Made by a program: the position numbers and the translations under genes. From Allofrancisella frigidaquae (GTDB lineage: Bacteria > Pseudomonadota > Gammaproteobacteria > Francisellales > Francisellaceae): a stretch of DNA of 64,000 nt. Shown piece by piece: positions 56,228 to 64,000 of the stretch (positions are counted from its first letter, which is position 1; each line of letters starts with the position of its first letter). The notes beneath the pieces are model-generated. The model searched no databases, had not been told where the DNA came from, and saw only the letters and a list, made by a program, of their open reading frames with translations. The DNA is taken from positions 620,001-684,000 of the forward strand of contig NZ_CP038017.1 of the NCBI RefSeq assembly GCF_012222825.1. Reading direction: 5' to 3'.

Positions 56228-56803
56228 ATGGTAAAAAAAGTTTTACTCTCAATTGATTTTATTAATGAAATTGTACATCCAGAAGGAAAGCTAGCAGCTA
56301 AGTTTATACCTAACTTAGTCAAAAATGACGTCATTGAAAATGCAAATTTGGCTATAAGCAAGGCACGTGCAAATGATATTCAAGTTATACATGTGAAGGT
56401 TGGATTTTCAGCTAATTATATAGAGTGTCCAGAAAACTCACCAATTTTTAGTAACGCTAAAAAATTTAATGCTTTAGAGCTAGGGAAATGGGGAACAAAA
56501 ATTTATGATCAAATAGATGTTAAAGCTAATGATCATATCGTAATTAAACACCGAATAAGTGCTTTTTATAACACGGATTTAGAATGTGTTTTAAAAGCAA
56601 ATGATTTTAAAGATATTATAATTATGGGAGTATCAACGGATATGGCTGTAGAGCTAACCGCTCGAGAAGCTCATGATAGAGATTATAATGTAACTGTTTT
56701 AGAGGATGCGTGTACAACTTATAGTGAAGCCGCGCATGTAGCATCTATTAATAATATAAATAGGGTAGCAAGTGTAAAAACTGTAGGACAATGGTTAATA
56801 TAA
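56228..56803 (+). CDS. Isochorismatase-like hydrolase lacking the catalytic cysteine
   Basis: A 191-residue isochorismatase-fold protein. The aspartate (LLSIDFINE, Asp10) and lysine (VIKHRISAFYNTDL, Lys107) of the amidohydrolase triad are present. At the nucleophile site the usual T-[DN]-x-C-V reads Thr-Asp-Met-Ala-Val, so the cysteine is Ala140. Cysteine hydrolases such as nicotinamidase would be inactive, whereas true isochorismatases (EntB, PhzD) act without it. The protein may hydrolyse a vinyl ether, use another residue, or be a binding protein. It lies between cytosine deaminase and an antiporter gene. Confidence 0.78.
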   Translation: MVKKVLLSIDFINEIVHPEGKLAAKFIPNLVKNDVIENANLAISKARANDIQVIHVKVGFSANYIECPENSPIFSNAKKFNALELGKWGTKIYDQIDVKANDHIVIKHRISAFYNTDLECVLKANDFKDIIIMGVSTDMAVELTAREAHDRDYNVTVLEDACTTYSEAAHVASINNINRVASVKTVGQWLI

Positions 56804-56829
56804 AGACACAATTTTAAAAGATATATAAG

Positions 56830-58002
56830 ATGCATACAGAACCTTTAATTTCATTATTTGTATTTGTAATGCTAGGAATACTAGTACTTACGATGATTAT
56901 AAAAAAGCTTAAACAACCATATGTTGTAGCGTATTTACTAACAGGAATACTGTTAGGTCCATATGGCATAAACCTTATAGAAGATAATCATAATCTTGCT
57001 AGATTAGGAGAAATAGGAGTAATTTTATTATTATTTTTTGCAGGTATGGAGATTTCACCACGTAAGTTTGCTGAAAACTGGCAAGTTCCAGTTATCGGGA
57101 CTATGTTACAAATTACTATAACAACCCTGCTAGTTTCATTAGTTGGAATAGCTTTAGAATGGTCTTTAGCCAAGATAGTGCTTTTTGGATCTGTTGTAAG
57201 TTTAAGCAGTACAGCTGTAGTTCTAAAATTATTACATGACAGTGGTAGTATGAGGACTCGGTTAGGCCAAAATGTATTAGGAGTGCTACTTGTACAAGAT
57301 TTAGCGGTTGTTCCTATGCTTATCATTATAGGTTTTTTAGGAGGTGAGGCCCCATCTTATAGTCAGATTGTTTTACAGATTGTAGGTGGTACTCTGGTTA
57401 TTATTATCGCAGCTATTATGGCTATTAAGAAAAGTATCAAATTGCCTTTTATACCCGCACTTGGGAAAGATGATGAAATGAAAGTTTTTGCTGCATTGAT
57501 AATATGTTTTGGGATGGCATCTTTAACAGGTGAGTTAGGTCTTTCTTCAGCTTTGGGGGCTTTTGTAGGAGGAATGATTGTAGCTACAGTAGAAGAAACA
57601 GAGTGGGTCGGTAATAGCCTAGCTACAGTAAAAACTATCTTCATGGCTTTATTTTTTATTTCCATAGGTATGCTTATTAATTTAAAATTGGTATTTAATA
57701 ATTTATCTGTGTTTATTATTTTTCTAATATTAATTTTTGTAATTAATACTATTATCAATACACTTATATTTAGAGCATTGCGTCAGCGAGTGGAAGAAGC
57801 TCTAATGGGTGGGGCGATGCTCTCACAAATAGGAGAGTTTAGTTTTGTACTTATAACAATGGGATATGTGCTAAATATCTTAGATAATACTACATATCAA
57901 ATGAGTATAACTTTGGTTTCATTATCATTGCTATTTAGTCCATTATGGATAAGTATAGTTAATACATTTATTAGAAAATTTATTCGACCTGATACTAAGT
58001 AA
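56830..58002 (+). CDS. CPA2-family cation:proton antiporter (KefB-like membrane domain)
   Basis: A 390-residue membrane protein with about twelve helices: LKQPYVVAYLLTGILLGPYG, LLLFFAGMEISPRKF, SLSSTAVVLKLLHDSGSMRT and LLVQDLAVVPMLIIIG are Kef/CPA2 hallmarks. The QDLAV motif holds the ion-binding Asp. The TrkA-N domain of KefB/KefC is absent. It begins 26 bp after the isochorismatase-like gene and may be cotranscribed. It is a paralogue of the antiporter at 1.0 kb. Confidence 0.85.
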   Translation: MHTEPLISLFVFVMLGILVLTMIIKKLKQPYVVAYLLTGILLGPYGINLIEDNHNLARLGEIGVILLLFFAGMEISPRKFAENWQVPVIGTMLQITITTLLVSLVGIALEWSLAKIVLFGSVVSLSSTAVVLKLLHDSGSMRTRLGQNVLGVLLVQDLAVVPMLIIIGFLGGEAPSYSQIVLQIVGGTLVIIIAAIMAIKKSIKLPFIPALGKDDEMKVFAALIICFGMASLTGELGLSSALGAFVGGMIVATVEETEWVGNSLATVKTIFMALFFISIGMLINLKLVFNNLSVFIIFLILIFVINTIINTLIFRALRQRVEEALMGGAMLSQIGEFSFVLITMGYVLNILDNTTYQMSITLVSLSLLFSPLWISIVNTFIRKFIRPDTK

Positions 58003-58097
58003 AGCTAGATCTTAATGAAAAAATTCAATTGCGTTTTATAGCTTTTGTCTGTCATAATTAAAGTTTATTTTGAGCTTAAAATTTTCAGGTTATTGAC

Positions 58098-59024
58098 ATG
58101 AAACAAGACTCCAGAGCATTGGTTATATTTGGTTTATGTTGTATTTTAGTAGCTCAGTTTGTTACGGGCATAAATATCACTGGATCAAAATATTTAGTAG
58201 AACATGTTCCTTTGATTTTTTTGCTAGAGATGCGTTTCATTATCGGTGCTATGTCACTTCTAATAATTTTAATCATTAGTGGTAAAACCACACAAGTCTT
58301 GGCTCTTAAGTCAATGCCTCGAAAAGCATGGTGGGTATTAGTTGCTCAAGGTTTATGTGGTGGAGCATTATTTAATTTGTTAATGCTTTCAGGGATTCAT
58401 TATACTTCTGCAACTATGGCAGGCATTATCACAAGTACTTTGCCTGCAATGGTGATTTTAGCTATGTGGTTACTACTAAAAATATCTATAACATTGAAAC
58501 AGTGGATATGTGTTCTAACGGCAATTATAGGTTTAATCATGGTTAATTTACAGTATTCTCACGATAGTACTAGCGTTAATAGTATAAGCTGGTTGGGTAA
58601 CTTACTTATTCTTATTGCTATGTTACCAGAGGCTGGCTATTATGTATTGATTAAAGTTATGAAAATTCCTATTAATCCATTAATAGGCTCGATTATTATT
58701 AATGTCATAAATGCAATCTTTGTACTACCGATGTTGCTCTGGGTGGATTTTGGGTTTATTGAAAAGTTAAGTATGTTTGATTGGGTTATGCTATTGATTT
58801 TAGGTGTTGCATCAGGACTTTTTTATTTATGTTGGAGTAAGGGGAGTGAATATCTTCAAGCACCAACTACAGGGATGTTAACTGCATTGATGCCTATATT
58901 TACTTTAATTTTAGCAGTATTATTCCTTAATGAAAAAATTACCATTGTACAGATGATAGGTATGCTGGTGATTATTTCTTCTATAATAATAGCTAACTAT
59001 CGAATTAGACGTTTAAAAGCATAA
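58098..59024 (+). CDS. DMT-superfamily transporter with two EamA domains
   Basis: A 308-residue inner-membrane protein with ten predicted helices in two EamA repeats; the second ends ALMPIFTLILAVLFLNEKITI, the usual EamA signature. Members export amino acids or metabolites; the substrate is not evident. It stands alone, with a 258-bp gap downstream holding an inverted repeat. Confidence 0.82.
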   Translation: MKQDSRALVIFGLCCILVAQFVTGINITGSKYLVEHVPLIFLLEMRFIIGAMSLLIILIISGKTTQVLALKSMPRKAWWVLVAQGLCGGALFNLLMLSGIHYTSATMAGIITSTLPAMVILAMWLLLKISITLKQWICVLTAIIGLIMVNLQYSHDSTSVNSISWLGNLLILIAMLPEAGYYVLIKVMKIPINPLIGSIIINVINAIFVLPMLLWVDFGFIEKLSMFDWVMLLILGVASGLFYLCWSKGSEYLQAPTTGMLTALMPIFTLILAVLFLNEKITIVQMIGMLVIISSIIIANYRIRRLKA

Positions 59025-59134
59025 AAATTATTATCTGAAATCATTTAAAATATGCTTTGTTAATTGGTTTAACTAAGCTTTACATGTTTATCTTAAATAT
59101 ATAAAATTTGTTATAGCTAATTTACCATAAAACT

Positions 59135-59183
59135 AATATGTCACACAAAGCGAAGCCTGTCTTCACGAGCGTGGTGACATATT
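59135..59183. repeat. Inverted repeat element in the EamA-ygfZ gap
   Basis: AATATGTCAC (59,135-59,144) and GTGACATATT (59,174-59,183) are perfect 10-bp arms. The 29-base interior (CGAAGCCTGTCTTCACGAGC) is clearly richer in GC than the surroundings. No T-tract follows. It looks like a small dispersed repeat rather than a terminator. Confidence 0.65.
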
Positions 59184-59282
59184 ATTGATATTTTAAACAT
59201 TATTCATTGTGATAAATTATTAATTGATTAGCTACGGTTAAGAAAATTGTTAAATCTAGACTAATAAAGGTTACATATATTT

Positions 59283-60032
59283 ATGAGTGTTTATCAATAC
59301 CAAAATTTTAAAATATTAGAAGTGCAAGGTGTAGATACTAAAAAGTTTCTCCAAGGTCTTGCAACTGCTGATTTAAATCTATTATCATCAAATAACAACC
59401 TTTTGCTTACAGCGTTTGCAAACCTCAAGGGTAGAATAATTTCGTTAAGTTTTATCAAATATATAGCTGATGATAAATTCTTGCTTTCTGTAGAAGATGG
59501 TGTTTTAGAAATACTGCAATCTTGGCTTAAAAAGTATGGTATGTTTTCTAAAGTTAGCTTTTCTATAAATGGTCAATATGCTTTATTTCTTACTGATAAT
59601 GGATTTTTAAAGCACGATATTTTACCTACAGGTAGTTTAGAGTCTGATATCAGTTTTGAAGCAGCCCAAAAACAAAATATCCTAAATAAACTAGCTATTA
59701 TTGATGCAAAAAATACTGAAAAATTTCTTCCAGCAGAACTAGAGTTAGATAGTTTAGAAAATGTAGTATCCTACAAGAAAGGTTGCTATATGGGGCAAGA
59801 AGTTATAGCTAGAATGCACTATAAAGCTAAGTTGAAAAAAGAATTGGCAGTTGTAAAATCTAGTTTTGATATTCAAGAACTAGATTTGAAAGATCAAAAC
59901 AGTAAACCATTAGCAAACGTAGTAAATAAAATCTTTTTAGATAACCGGTGTTATATGTTAGTAGTTTTCCATAAAGAATCTACAGAGTCAGAATACCAGC
60001 TAGAAGATGGCCATAAAATCATAAAATGCTAG
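59283..60032 (+). CDS. ygfZ: YgfZ/GcvT-domain folate-binding protein
   Basis: A 249-residue YgfZ homologue with the diagnostic KGCYMGQE motif (Cys168), preceded by LPAELELD. YgfZ is a tetrahydrofolate-binding relative of GcvT needed for assembly or repair of certain Fe-S enzymes, such as MiaB. It is shorter than E. coli YgfZ (326), as is common in small genomes. Its stop overlaps the rep start by 7 bases, so expression is coupled. Confidence 0.9.
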   Translation: MSVYQYQNFKILEVQGVDTKKFLQGLATADLNLLSSNNNLLLTAFANLKGRIISLSFIKYIADDKFLLSVEDGVLEILQSWLKKYGMFSKVSFSINGQYALFLTDNGFLKHDILPTGSLESDISFEAAQKQNILNKLAIIDAKNTEKFLPAELELDSLENVVSYKKGCYMGQEVIARMHYKAKLKKELAVVKSSFDIQELDLKDQNSKPLANVVNKIFLDNRCYMLVVFHKESTESEYQLEDGHKIIKC

Positions 60033-62041
60033 ATAATCTTAACTCCCAACAGCAACAGGCTGTAAAGTATATAGGATCACCTTTATTAGTATTAGCCGGT
60101 GCTGGCAGTGGTAAAACTAGCGTTATTATTGAGAAAATTTCTTACCTTATAGAGCAGTTATTATATCCTGCTAAAAGTATCTTAGCTGTTACCTTTACCA
60201 ACAAAGCAGCCAAAGAAATGCAAGAAAGAGTCAGAGCTAGACTTGATAAAGATGTATCTAAAGGCTTGATGATAACTACTTTTCACTCATTAGGTTTATC
60301 AGTTTTAAAGAAACATTATGTTGATCTAGGGTATAAAAAAAGCTTTACACTTTTTGATAGCGCTGATTCTTTAGCTCTTATTTACGATATAGCATATGAA
60401 GAGTATCAACTACCAAAGCAAAATGCTGGAGCAATACAATCTAAAATTTCATTTTGGAAATCAGCGCTTTTAATGCCAGAGCAAGTTGAGCCTAAAGATG
60501 AACTAGAGCAGCAAGCAATGTTTATCTACCAAGAGTATCAAAAATATTTAAAGTCATATAACTCATTTGATTTTGATGATTTAATATTTCAACCAATTCA
60601 GCTTTTTAGAACTAATCTACATATACAAAAACTATGGTCAGATAAATTTAGATATATACTAATAGATGAATATCAAGATACTAATGAATCACAATACCAA
60701 CTATTAAAGTATCTCACGCAAGGTAAAAATAAATTTACAGTAGTAGGTGATGATGATCAGTCTATATATGCCTGGCGAGGTTCACGACCAGAAAATTTAC
60801 GCCATTTACAAGAGGATTTTCCTGATTTAAAAGTTATAAAACTAGAACAAAACTATCGTTCTACAGGTAGAATTTTAAATGTCGCAAACAAACTTATAGA
60901 AAATAATAGCCATATTTTTGAAAAGAAACTTTGGTCAGCTAAAGGATATGGTGATCAGGTTAAAGTTATAAGTTTGCTAAATGATGAAGATGAGTCACAA
61001 TTCATCGCTAGTGATATTTTTTTTGATAGAATAAAAACAAATTCAAAAAATTCTGATTATGCGATATTAATTCGTAGTAACTATCAAGCTTTTGTATTAG
61101 AAAGGTATATGCAAATGCATAAAATTCCGTACGCTATAAGTGGAGGTACTTCATTTTTTTCAAAATCTGAAATTAAAGATATTGTTTCTTATCTACGTCT
61201 TATTGTAAACCCTGATGATGACAGAGCGTTTTTACGTGTTATTAATACTCCAAAAAGAGAAGTAGGTAGCGCAACTATTCATAAACTTGGTGAGTATGCT
61301 AGCTTTTATCATTGTAGTTTTTTTCATACTCTCTATAACCTAGATAAAGTAGAATTGCGTGAGTATGCTAAAGCAAATCTTAACAAATTTAAAGATTTAA
61401 TAATTTTTACTCAACAAGAGATTGTAGCTAGTATTTCTACAGTAGAGCTTAAAAAGATTTTAGGAGAATTTGTTGAAAAAATTTCGTATAGACAGTGGTT
61501 AATAGACTCAAGCTCATCAGAAAAACAAGCTGAATTTAGGTACGCTAATGTATTAGAAGTTATAAGATGGATAGTTAATCAGTTAGAGGATGAAGCGTAT
61601 AATGGGCTTGATTCTTTATCTTTGGTTTTGAATAAGATGTTGCTTATAGACATTTTAGATAGAGATAATGAAGAAAAAAACGGTGATCAAGTTCAGATTA
61701 TAACGATGCATGCTTCAAAAGGTTTAGAATTTAAAAAAGTCTATATAATGGGAATGGAAGAGGGTATATTACCTCACCAGCAAAGTATAGAAGAAGAATC
61801 TATAGAAGATGAAAGACGCCTAGCTTATGTAGCTATAACTAGAGCAAAAGAAAATTTAACGATAACACTTACAAAACATCGTAAAAAATTTGGTGAAAAA
61901 ATAGTCACTGTTCCAAGTAGGTTTATAGAAGAGCTACCAGAGACAGATTTATATTGGGTTGGTAGTGAAAAAGAATGTCCAGAAACTCGCAAAAAGAATT
62001 CAAAGCAAAACATTTCAGCATTAAAAAATATGTTTGGGTAG
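60026..62041 (+). CDS. rep: ATP-dependent DNA helicase Rep
   Basis: A 671-residue UvrD/Rep-type SF1A 3'-5' helicase, with LNSQQQQAVKYI, Walker A LAGAGSGKTS (residues 23-32), AVTFTNKAAKEMQERV, Walker B ILIDEYQDTN, VGDDDQSIYAWRGS, LEQNYRSTGRILNVAN and TMHASKGLEF. Length (E. coli Rep 673) and the GDDDQSIYAWRGSRPENL form favour Rep over UvrD or PcrA. It removes protein roadblocks ahead of forks. A broken IS256 end begins just 16 bp after its stop. Confidence 0.92.
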   Translation: MLDNLNSQQQQAVKYIGSPLLVLAGAGSGKTSVIIEKISYLIEQLLYPAKSILAVTFTNKAAKEMQERVRARLDKDVSKGLMITTFHSLGLSVLKKHYVDLGYKKSFTLFDSADSLALIYDIAYEEYQLPKQNAGAIQSKISFWKSALLMPEQVEPKDELEQQAMFIYQEYQKYLKSYNSFDFDDLIFQPIQLFRTNLHIQKLWSDKFRYILIDEYQDTNESQYQLLKYLTQGKNKFTVVGDDDQSIYAWRGSRPENLRHLQEDFPDLKVIKLEQNYRSTGRILNVANKLIENNSHIFEKKLWSAKGYGDQVKVISLLNDEDESQFIASDIFFDRIKTNSKNSDYAILIRSNYQAFVLERYMQMHKIPYAISGGTSFFSKSEIKDIVSYLRLIVNPDDDRAFLRVINTPKREVGSATIHKLGEYASFYHCSFFHTLYNLDKVELREYAKANLNKFKDLIIFTQQEIVASISTVELKKILGEFVEKISYRQWLIDSSSSEKQAEFRYANVLEVIRWIVNQLEDEAYNGLDSLSLVLNKMLLIDILDRDNEEKNGDQVQIITMHASKGLEFKKVYIMGMEEGILPHQQSIEEESIEDERRLAYVAITRAKENLTITLTKHRKKFGEKIVTVPSRFIEELPETDLYWVGSEKECPETRKKNSKQNISALKNMFG

Positions 62042-62057
62042 CTTTTTATATAAAAAT

Positions 62058-62112
62058 TGCTCCTTCCATATAAATGTGTAAATTCTTAATTAACTGCTAT
62101 ATTTTATCTATA
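62058..62112 (+). mobile_element. Degenerate remnant of an IS256 left end
   Basis: This stretch aligns with the first about 55 bases of the two complete IS256 copies (9,293 onward). A 24-base identical run covers 62,070-62,093 (ATAAATGTGTAAATTCTTAA and on), with scattered mismatches and a one-base gap around it. The rest of the element is missing. It overlaps the stop codon and final codons of the ADP-ribosyltransferase gene, so the present C-terminus may derive from the IS. Confidence 0.8.
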
Positions 62113-62804
62113 AAATCTTCAAGATCTGCTAATCTATCATCAAAGTCGCTAAATAGTTTACTTTTCTTTTTTTCTATAGGTTCGGTAGTATCAAAGTAAG
62201 AGTCGTCACTGTCACAGTGAGAATCAAAAAAAGATCGTCTTTTTTTTAATACTGGTACATCTTTTAAAATTGGTTTTTTGGGGTACATATTTGTATTAAA
62301 AGTAGGAAATAAATTAAGTTTTTTAATAAAAGTTCCTTCAATTACTCTATATTGAGTTTCATATTTATCAAAAGTAATTAATATTTCAGTATCATCTGGT
62401 AAAATCACTTCTTTTTCAACATTATTAAGCCTATAGTCAAGGCTCATATCAATTCCTTGTACAACTCTATTTATAATTAATAAAGTTGGATTTAACCCTT
62501 TTACAAACCTCAAAGCAATATCTTTCTCTAAACTTGTACTAGAAAATCCCTTTAAATTGATTTTTTTTAAGTTGGTTGGGTAATTAAAATCGACCCCTCT
62601 ATATACTCTAATTGGCTTAGGCAACTCCTTTAGAGTTAAAGCTCTTATACTATTATATAATTTTAATTTTTTCTCGTCGTTAATATGAAAATCAAGAAAT
62701 TCTTTAATACCTCTTATATAGTTGTTAATTTCTTGGTACAAAATTCCAGAATATAATTTAATACTTTCTAATTCATCATCCTCAAAAAAAAAAATTTGTT
62801 CCAT
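62097..62804 (-). CDS. Putative R-S-E mono-ADP-ribosyltransferase effector
   Basis: From the ATG at 62,804 this is a 235-residue protein with the arginine-ADP-ribosyltransferase triad in order: Arg69 in RVYRGVD, Ser89-Thr-Ser91 in GFSSTS, and Glu130-Lys-Glu132 in NVEKEVILP (the ExE turn). Such enzymes attach ADP-ribose from NAD to arginine in host proteins. A basic, then strongly acidic tail (about 185-235) follows the catalytic domain. No ribosome site precedes this ATG. A frame open upstream from a TTG at 62,888 is unlikely, because the overlapping frame there encodes a zinc finger (see next entries). It is flanked by IS debris. Target and delivery are unknown. Confidence 0.75.
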   Translation of the reverse strand: MEQIFFFEDDELESIKLYSGILYQEINNYIRGIKEFLDFHINDEKKLKLYNSIRALTLKELPKPIRVYRGVDFNYPTNLKKINLKGFSSTSLEKDIALRFVKGLNPTLLIINRVVQGIDMSLDYRLNNVEKEVILPDDTEILITFDKYETQYRVIEGTFIKKLNLFPTFNTNMYPKKPILKDVPVLKKRRSFFDSHCDSDDSYFDTTEPIEKKKSKLFSDFDDRLADLEDFIDKI

Positions 62805-62877
62805 GTTTAATTTTCGTATGAATACGAAATTGATTTTTATCTGTAAAAGATTTTTGACAAATTTGACAAGTAAACAT
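62782..62877 (-). CDS. C2H2 zinc-finger leader ORF, out of frame with the ADP-ribosyltransferase
   Basis: The ATG at 62,877 has a TGGGA ribosome-like site and encodes 31 residues, starting MFTCQICQKSFTDKNQ and continuing FRIHTKIKH. The spacing is C-x2-C-x12-H-x4-H, with Phe11 and Phe17 at the hydrophobic positions of a classical finger. The frame ends at a TGA reached within the T-run. Removing one T (or adding two) joins it to the transferase frame, giving a 259-residue finger-plus-transferase protein. It is therefore probably the true 5' end of that gene. The finger motif is very unlikely by chance. Confidence 0.6.
   Translation of the reverse strand: MFTCQICQKSFTDKNQFRIHTKIKHGTNFFF
62784..62794 (-). 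repeat. 11-base homopolymer (poly-T on the coding strand) joining finger and transferase frames
   Basis: Eleven consecutive T on the minus strand separate the two frames. Tracts of this length slip during replication and transcription, so the tract can act as a phase-variation or transcript-slippage switch. A sequencing or assembly length error is the main alternative. Confidence 0.8.
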
Positions 62878-63136
62878 ATTTTTCCCAAATAATAAGTTTT
62901 TGCATCTTATTTTAAAATCATACGTATTGCAATAACCAATTAAATTGTATCATAAAAAAGGTAAATGTATTTTAAACTTGTTTAATATATTTTACTTAAA
63001 TATCTGGGGACCCAGAGCAGTTTTGTACTTTCTATTATTTATATGAGTTTATTCTAAGTTAGGTGTAAATTGTAATTGCATTAGTTTACTAAATAATCTA
63101 TTTTATAGTAACAGTGTATTAAAAATGCTTTAACTA

Positions 63137-64000
63137 ATGGAAAGTCAAAAAGAATTCAGAAAAATCGTTATTTTTATATGCATAGTAGCAGCTCTTGGTG
63201 GTTTGCTATTTGGTTTAGATCAGGGGTTTATTGCTAATGCTGGCAAAACTCTTAATCATATATATGGTATTGCAGATGGGAGTATACAAGAGGGTAATTT
63301 TAATGCTATTTTAGCTTTTGGTGGGATAGCTGGAACTCTATGCAGTGGTTTTTTTACTCGTTATTTAGGAAGGAAAAATACTTTACTAGTTGCTGGTTTT
63401 TCTTTTCTGATAGGGGCTCTTGTTTCTTCTTTATTGCCACCTATCGAAATTCTAACAGCCTGTAGATTTACTTTAGGTTTTGGTGTGGGACTAGCTTCTT
63501 TTGCAACACCCCTTTACCTAGCTGAGACAGCTCCAACAAAAGTAAGAGGAGCAATGTCTACGTTATTTCAACTTATGATCACTTTTGGGATATTTTTAAT
63601 ATGCCTTACAAACGTGATTATAGTAGAGTTTGTAGGTCATACGAAAATCTCTCTTACTCTAATGTTTAGTGTAATAACACTGTTTGCATTTTTAATGCTT
63701 GTCGGTTGTTTCTTTTTACCAAAAAGCCCTAGATGGTTGATGTTGAAAAATAGAGAAGAAGAGGCAAGAGTTATTTTAGCTAAAACCAGAAAAAAAGATG
63801 AGGTTGAGCTAGAAATTAGTGAAATCAAGCAAAAACTCGGGGAGAAAAAAGTTTCGATAGCAGAAGCTATTACTAAGAAATATTTTTGGAAAATTTTGTT
63901 TGTGGGTGTTATGATCCAGATGTTCCAGCAACTTGTTGGTATAAACATGATGATTTATTATGCACCTAAGTTTTTAGAAGGTGCTGGTTTAAATATTATA
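63137..64000 (+). CDS. MFS sugar porter, N-terminal part (3' end outside window)
   Basis: The frame is open for 288 codons to the window end. It reads IVAALGGLLFGLDQGFIANA, then RYLGRKNTL, FATPLYLAETAPTKVRGAMS, SPRWLMLKNREEEARVIL and QQLVGINMMIYYAPKFLEGA, all sugar-porter signatures. It is related to the complete transporter at 43.2 kb (for example SPRWLMLKNREEE against SPRWLIMKNREQE) but clearly distinct. The start is the first ATG in frame. GalP/XylE/AraE-type proton symport of a sugar is likely. Confidence 0.85.
   Translation, partial: MESQKEFRKIVIFICIVAALGGLLFGLDQGFIANAGKTLNHIYGIADGSIQEGNFNAILAFGGIAGTLCSGFFTRYLGRKNTLLVAGFSFLIGALVSSLLPPIEILTACRFTLGFGVGLASFATPLYLAETAPTKVRGAMSTLFQLMITFGIFLICLTNVIIVEFVGHTKISLTLMFSVITLFAFLMLVGCFFLPKSPRWLMLKNREEEARVILAKTRKKDEVELEISEIKQKLGEKKVSIAEAITKKYFWKILFVGVMIQMFQQLVGINMMIYYAPKFLEGAGLNII

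Noticed and set aside
62805..62888. N-terminal extension of the ADP-ribosyltransferase from a TTG
   Set aside because: The overlapping frame in the same bases encodes a classical zinc finger with an ATG and a ribosome-like site, so the TTG-started residues are probably not translated.
63007..63014. GGGGACCC near-palindrome upstream of the last sugar porter
   Set aside because: It could be an IS end, but it is short and has no partner or target duplication in the window.
1..64000. CRISPR arrays, tRNA genes, prophage or integrase attachment sites
   Set aside because: I scanned the intergenic regions and found no regularly spaced repeats, no cloverleaf with a conserved TTCGA-type loop, and no integrase.

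Overview
The window is AT-rich (about one third G+C by eye) and reads as chromosome of a gammaproteobacterium of the genus Francisella or a very close relative. The reasons are the codon and base bias, the mix of housekeeping genes (spoT, recR-ybaB, murG, map, parC, dnaE, lolCD, ispG, queA, rep, ubiH), an ISFtu2-like IS5 remnant, and the block lysine decarboxylase - gcvT - gcvH - gcvPA - gcvPB. The genus call is inference from the proteins and was not searched.

Layout. 1-9.2 kb: spoT 3' end, a CPA2 antiporter, recR/ybaB/murG on the minus strand, a solitary second gcvH, a MazG-like pyrophosphohydrolase, map, a KfrA-like coiled-coil gene and parC. 9.3-13 kb: an accessory patch with a complete IS256-family element (1,340 bp, 8-bp target duplication), a decayed SAH-hydrolase-like fragment, a large-clostridial-toxin-like glycosyltransferase and an IS30-like scrap. 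13-22 kb: mtnN, slt, dnaE, rdgC and a PIF1-type helicase with a WYL-like tail. 22-31 kb: an IS5 remnant, an orphan 5S rRNA gene, lolC-lolD, then an insertion-sequence graveyard (DUF772-type and IS110 remnants) around a PKD-repeat lipoprotein gene cleanly split by a second identical IS256 copy, plus scattered pieces of a secreted-protein gene. 31-38 kb: divergent ornithine cyclodeaminase and lysine decarboxylase, then the glycine cleavage genes. 38-62 kb: core genes for glyQ, murE, sugar and amino-acid transport, isoprenoid (ispG), ubiquinone (ubiH/ubiI-like), queuosine (queA), cytosine deamination, antiport, Fe-S repair (ygfZ) and the Rep helicase. 62-63 kb: a putative ADP-ribosyltransferase beside a broken IS256 end. 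The window closes inside a sugar-porter gene.

Most striking: two unrelated putative toxin/effector enzymes, a GT44-like glycosyltransferase (10.9-12.4 kb) and an R-S-E ADP-ribosyltransferase (62.1-62.9 kb), are each preceded by a short N-terminal zinc-finger-like module with the same C-x2-C-x12-[C/H] spacing. In the ADP-ribosyltransferase locus the classical C2H2 finger lies in another frame and is joined to the enzyme across an 11-T homopolymer, so a one-base slip would fuse them. Both loci sit in IS debris. Together they look like an acquired effector family with a shared N-terminal tag and possible phase variation.
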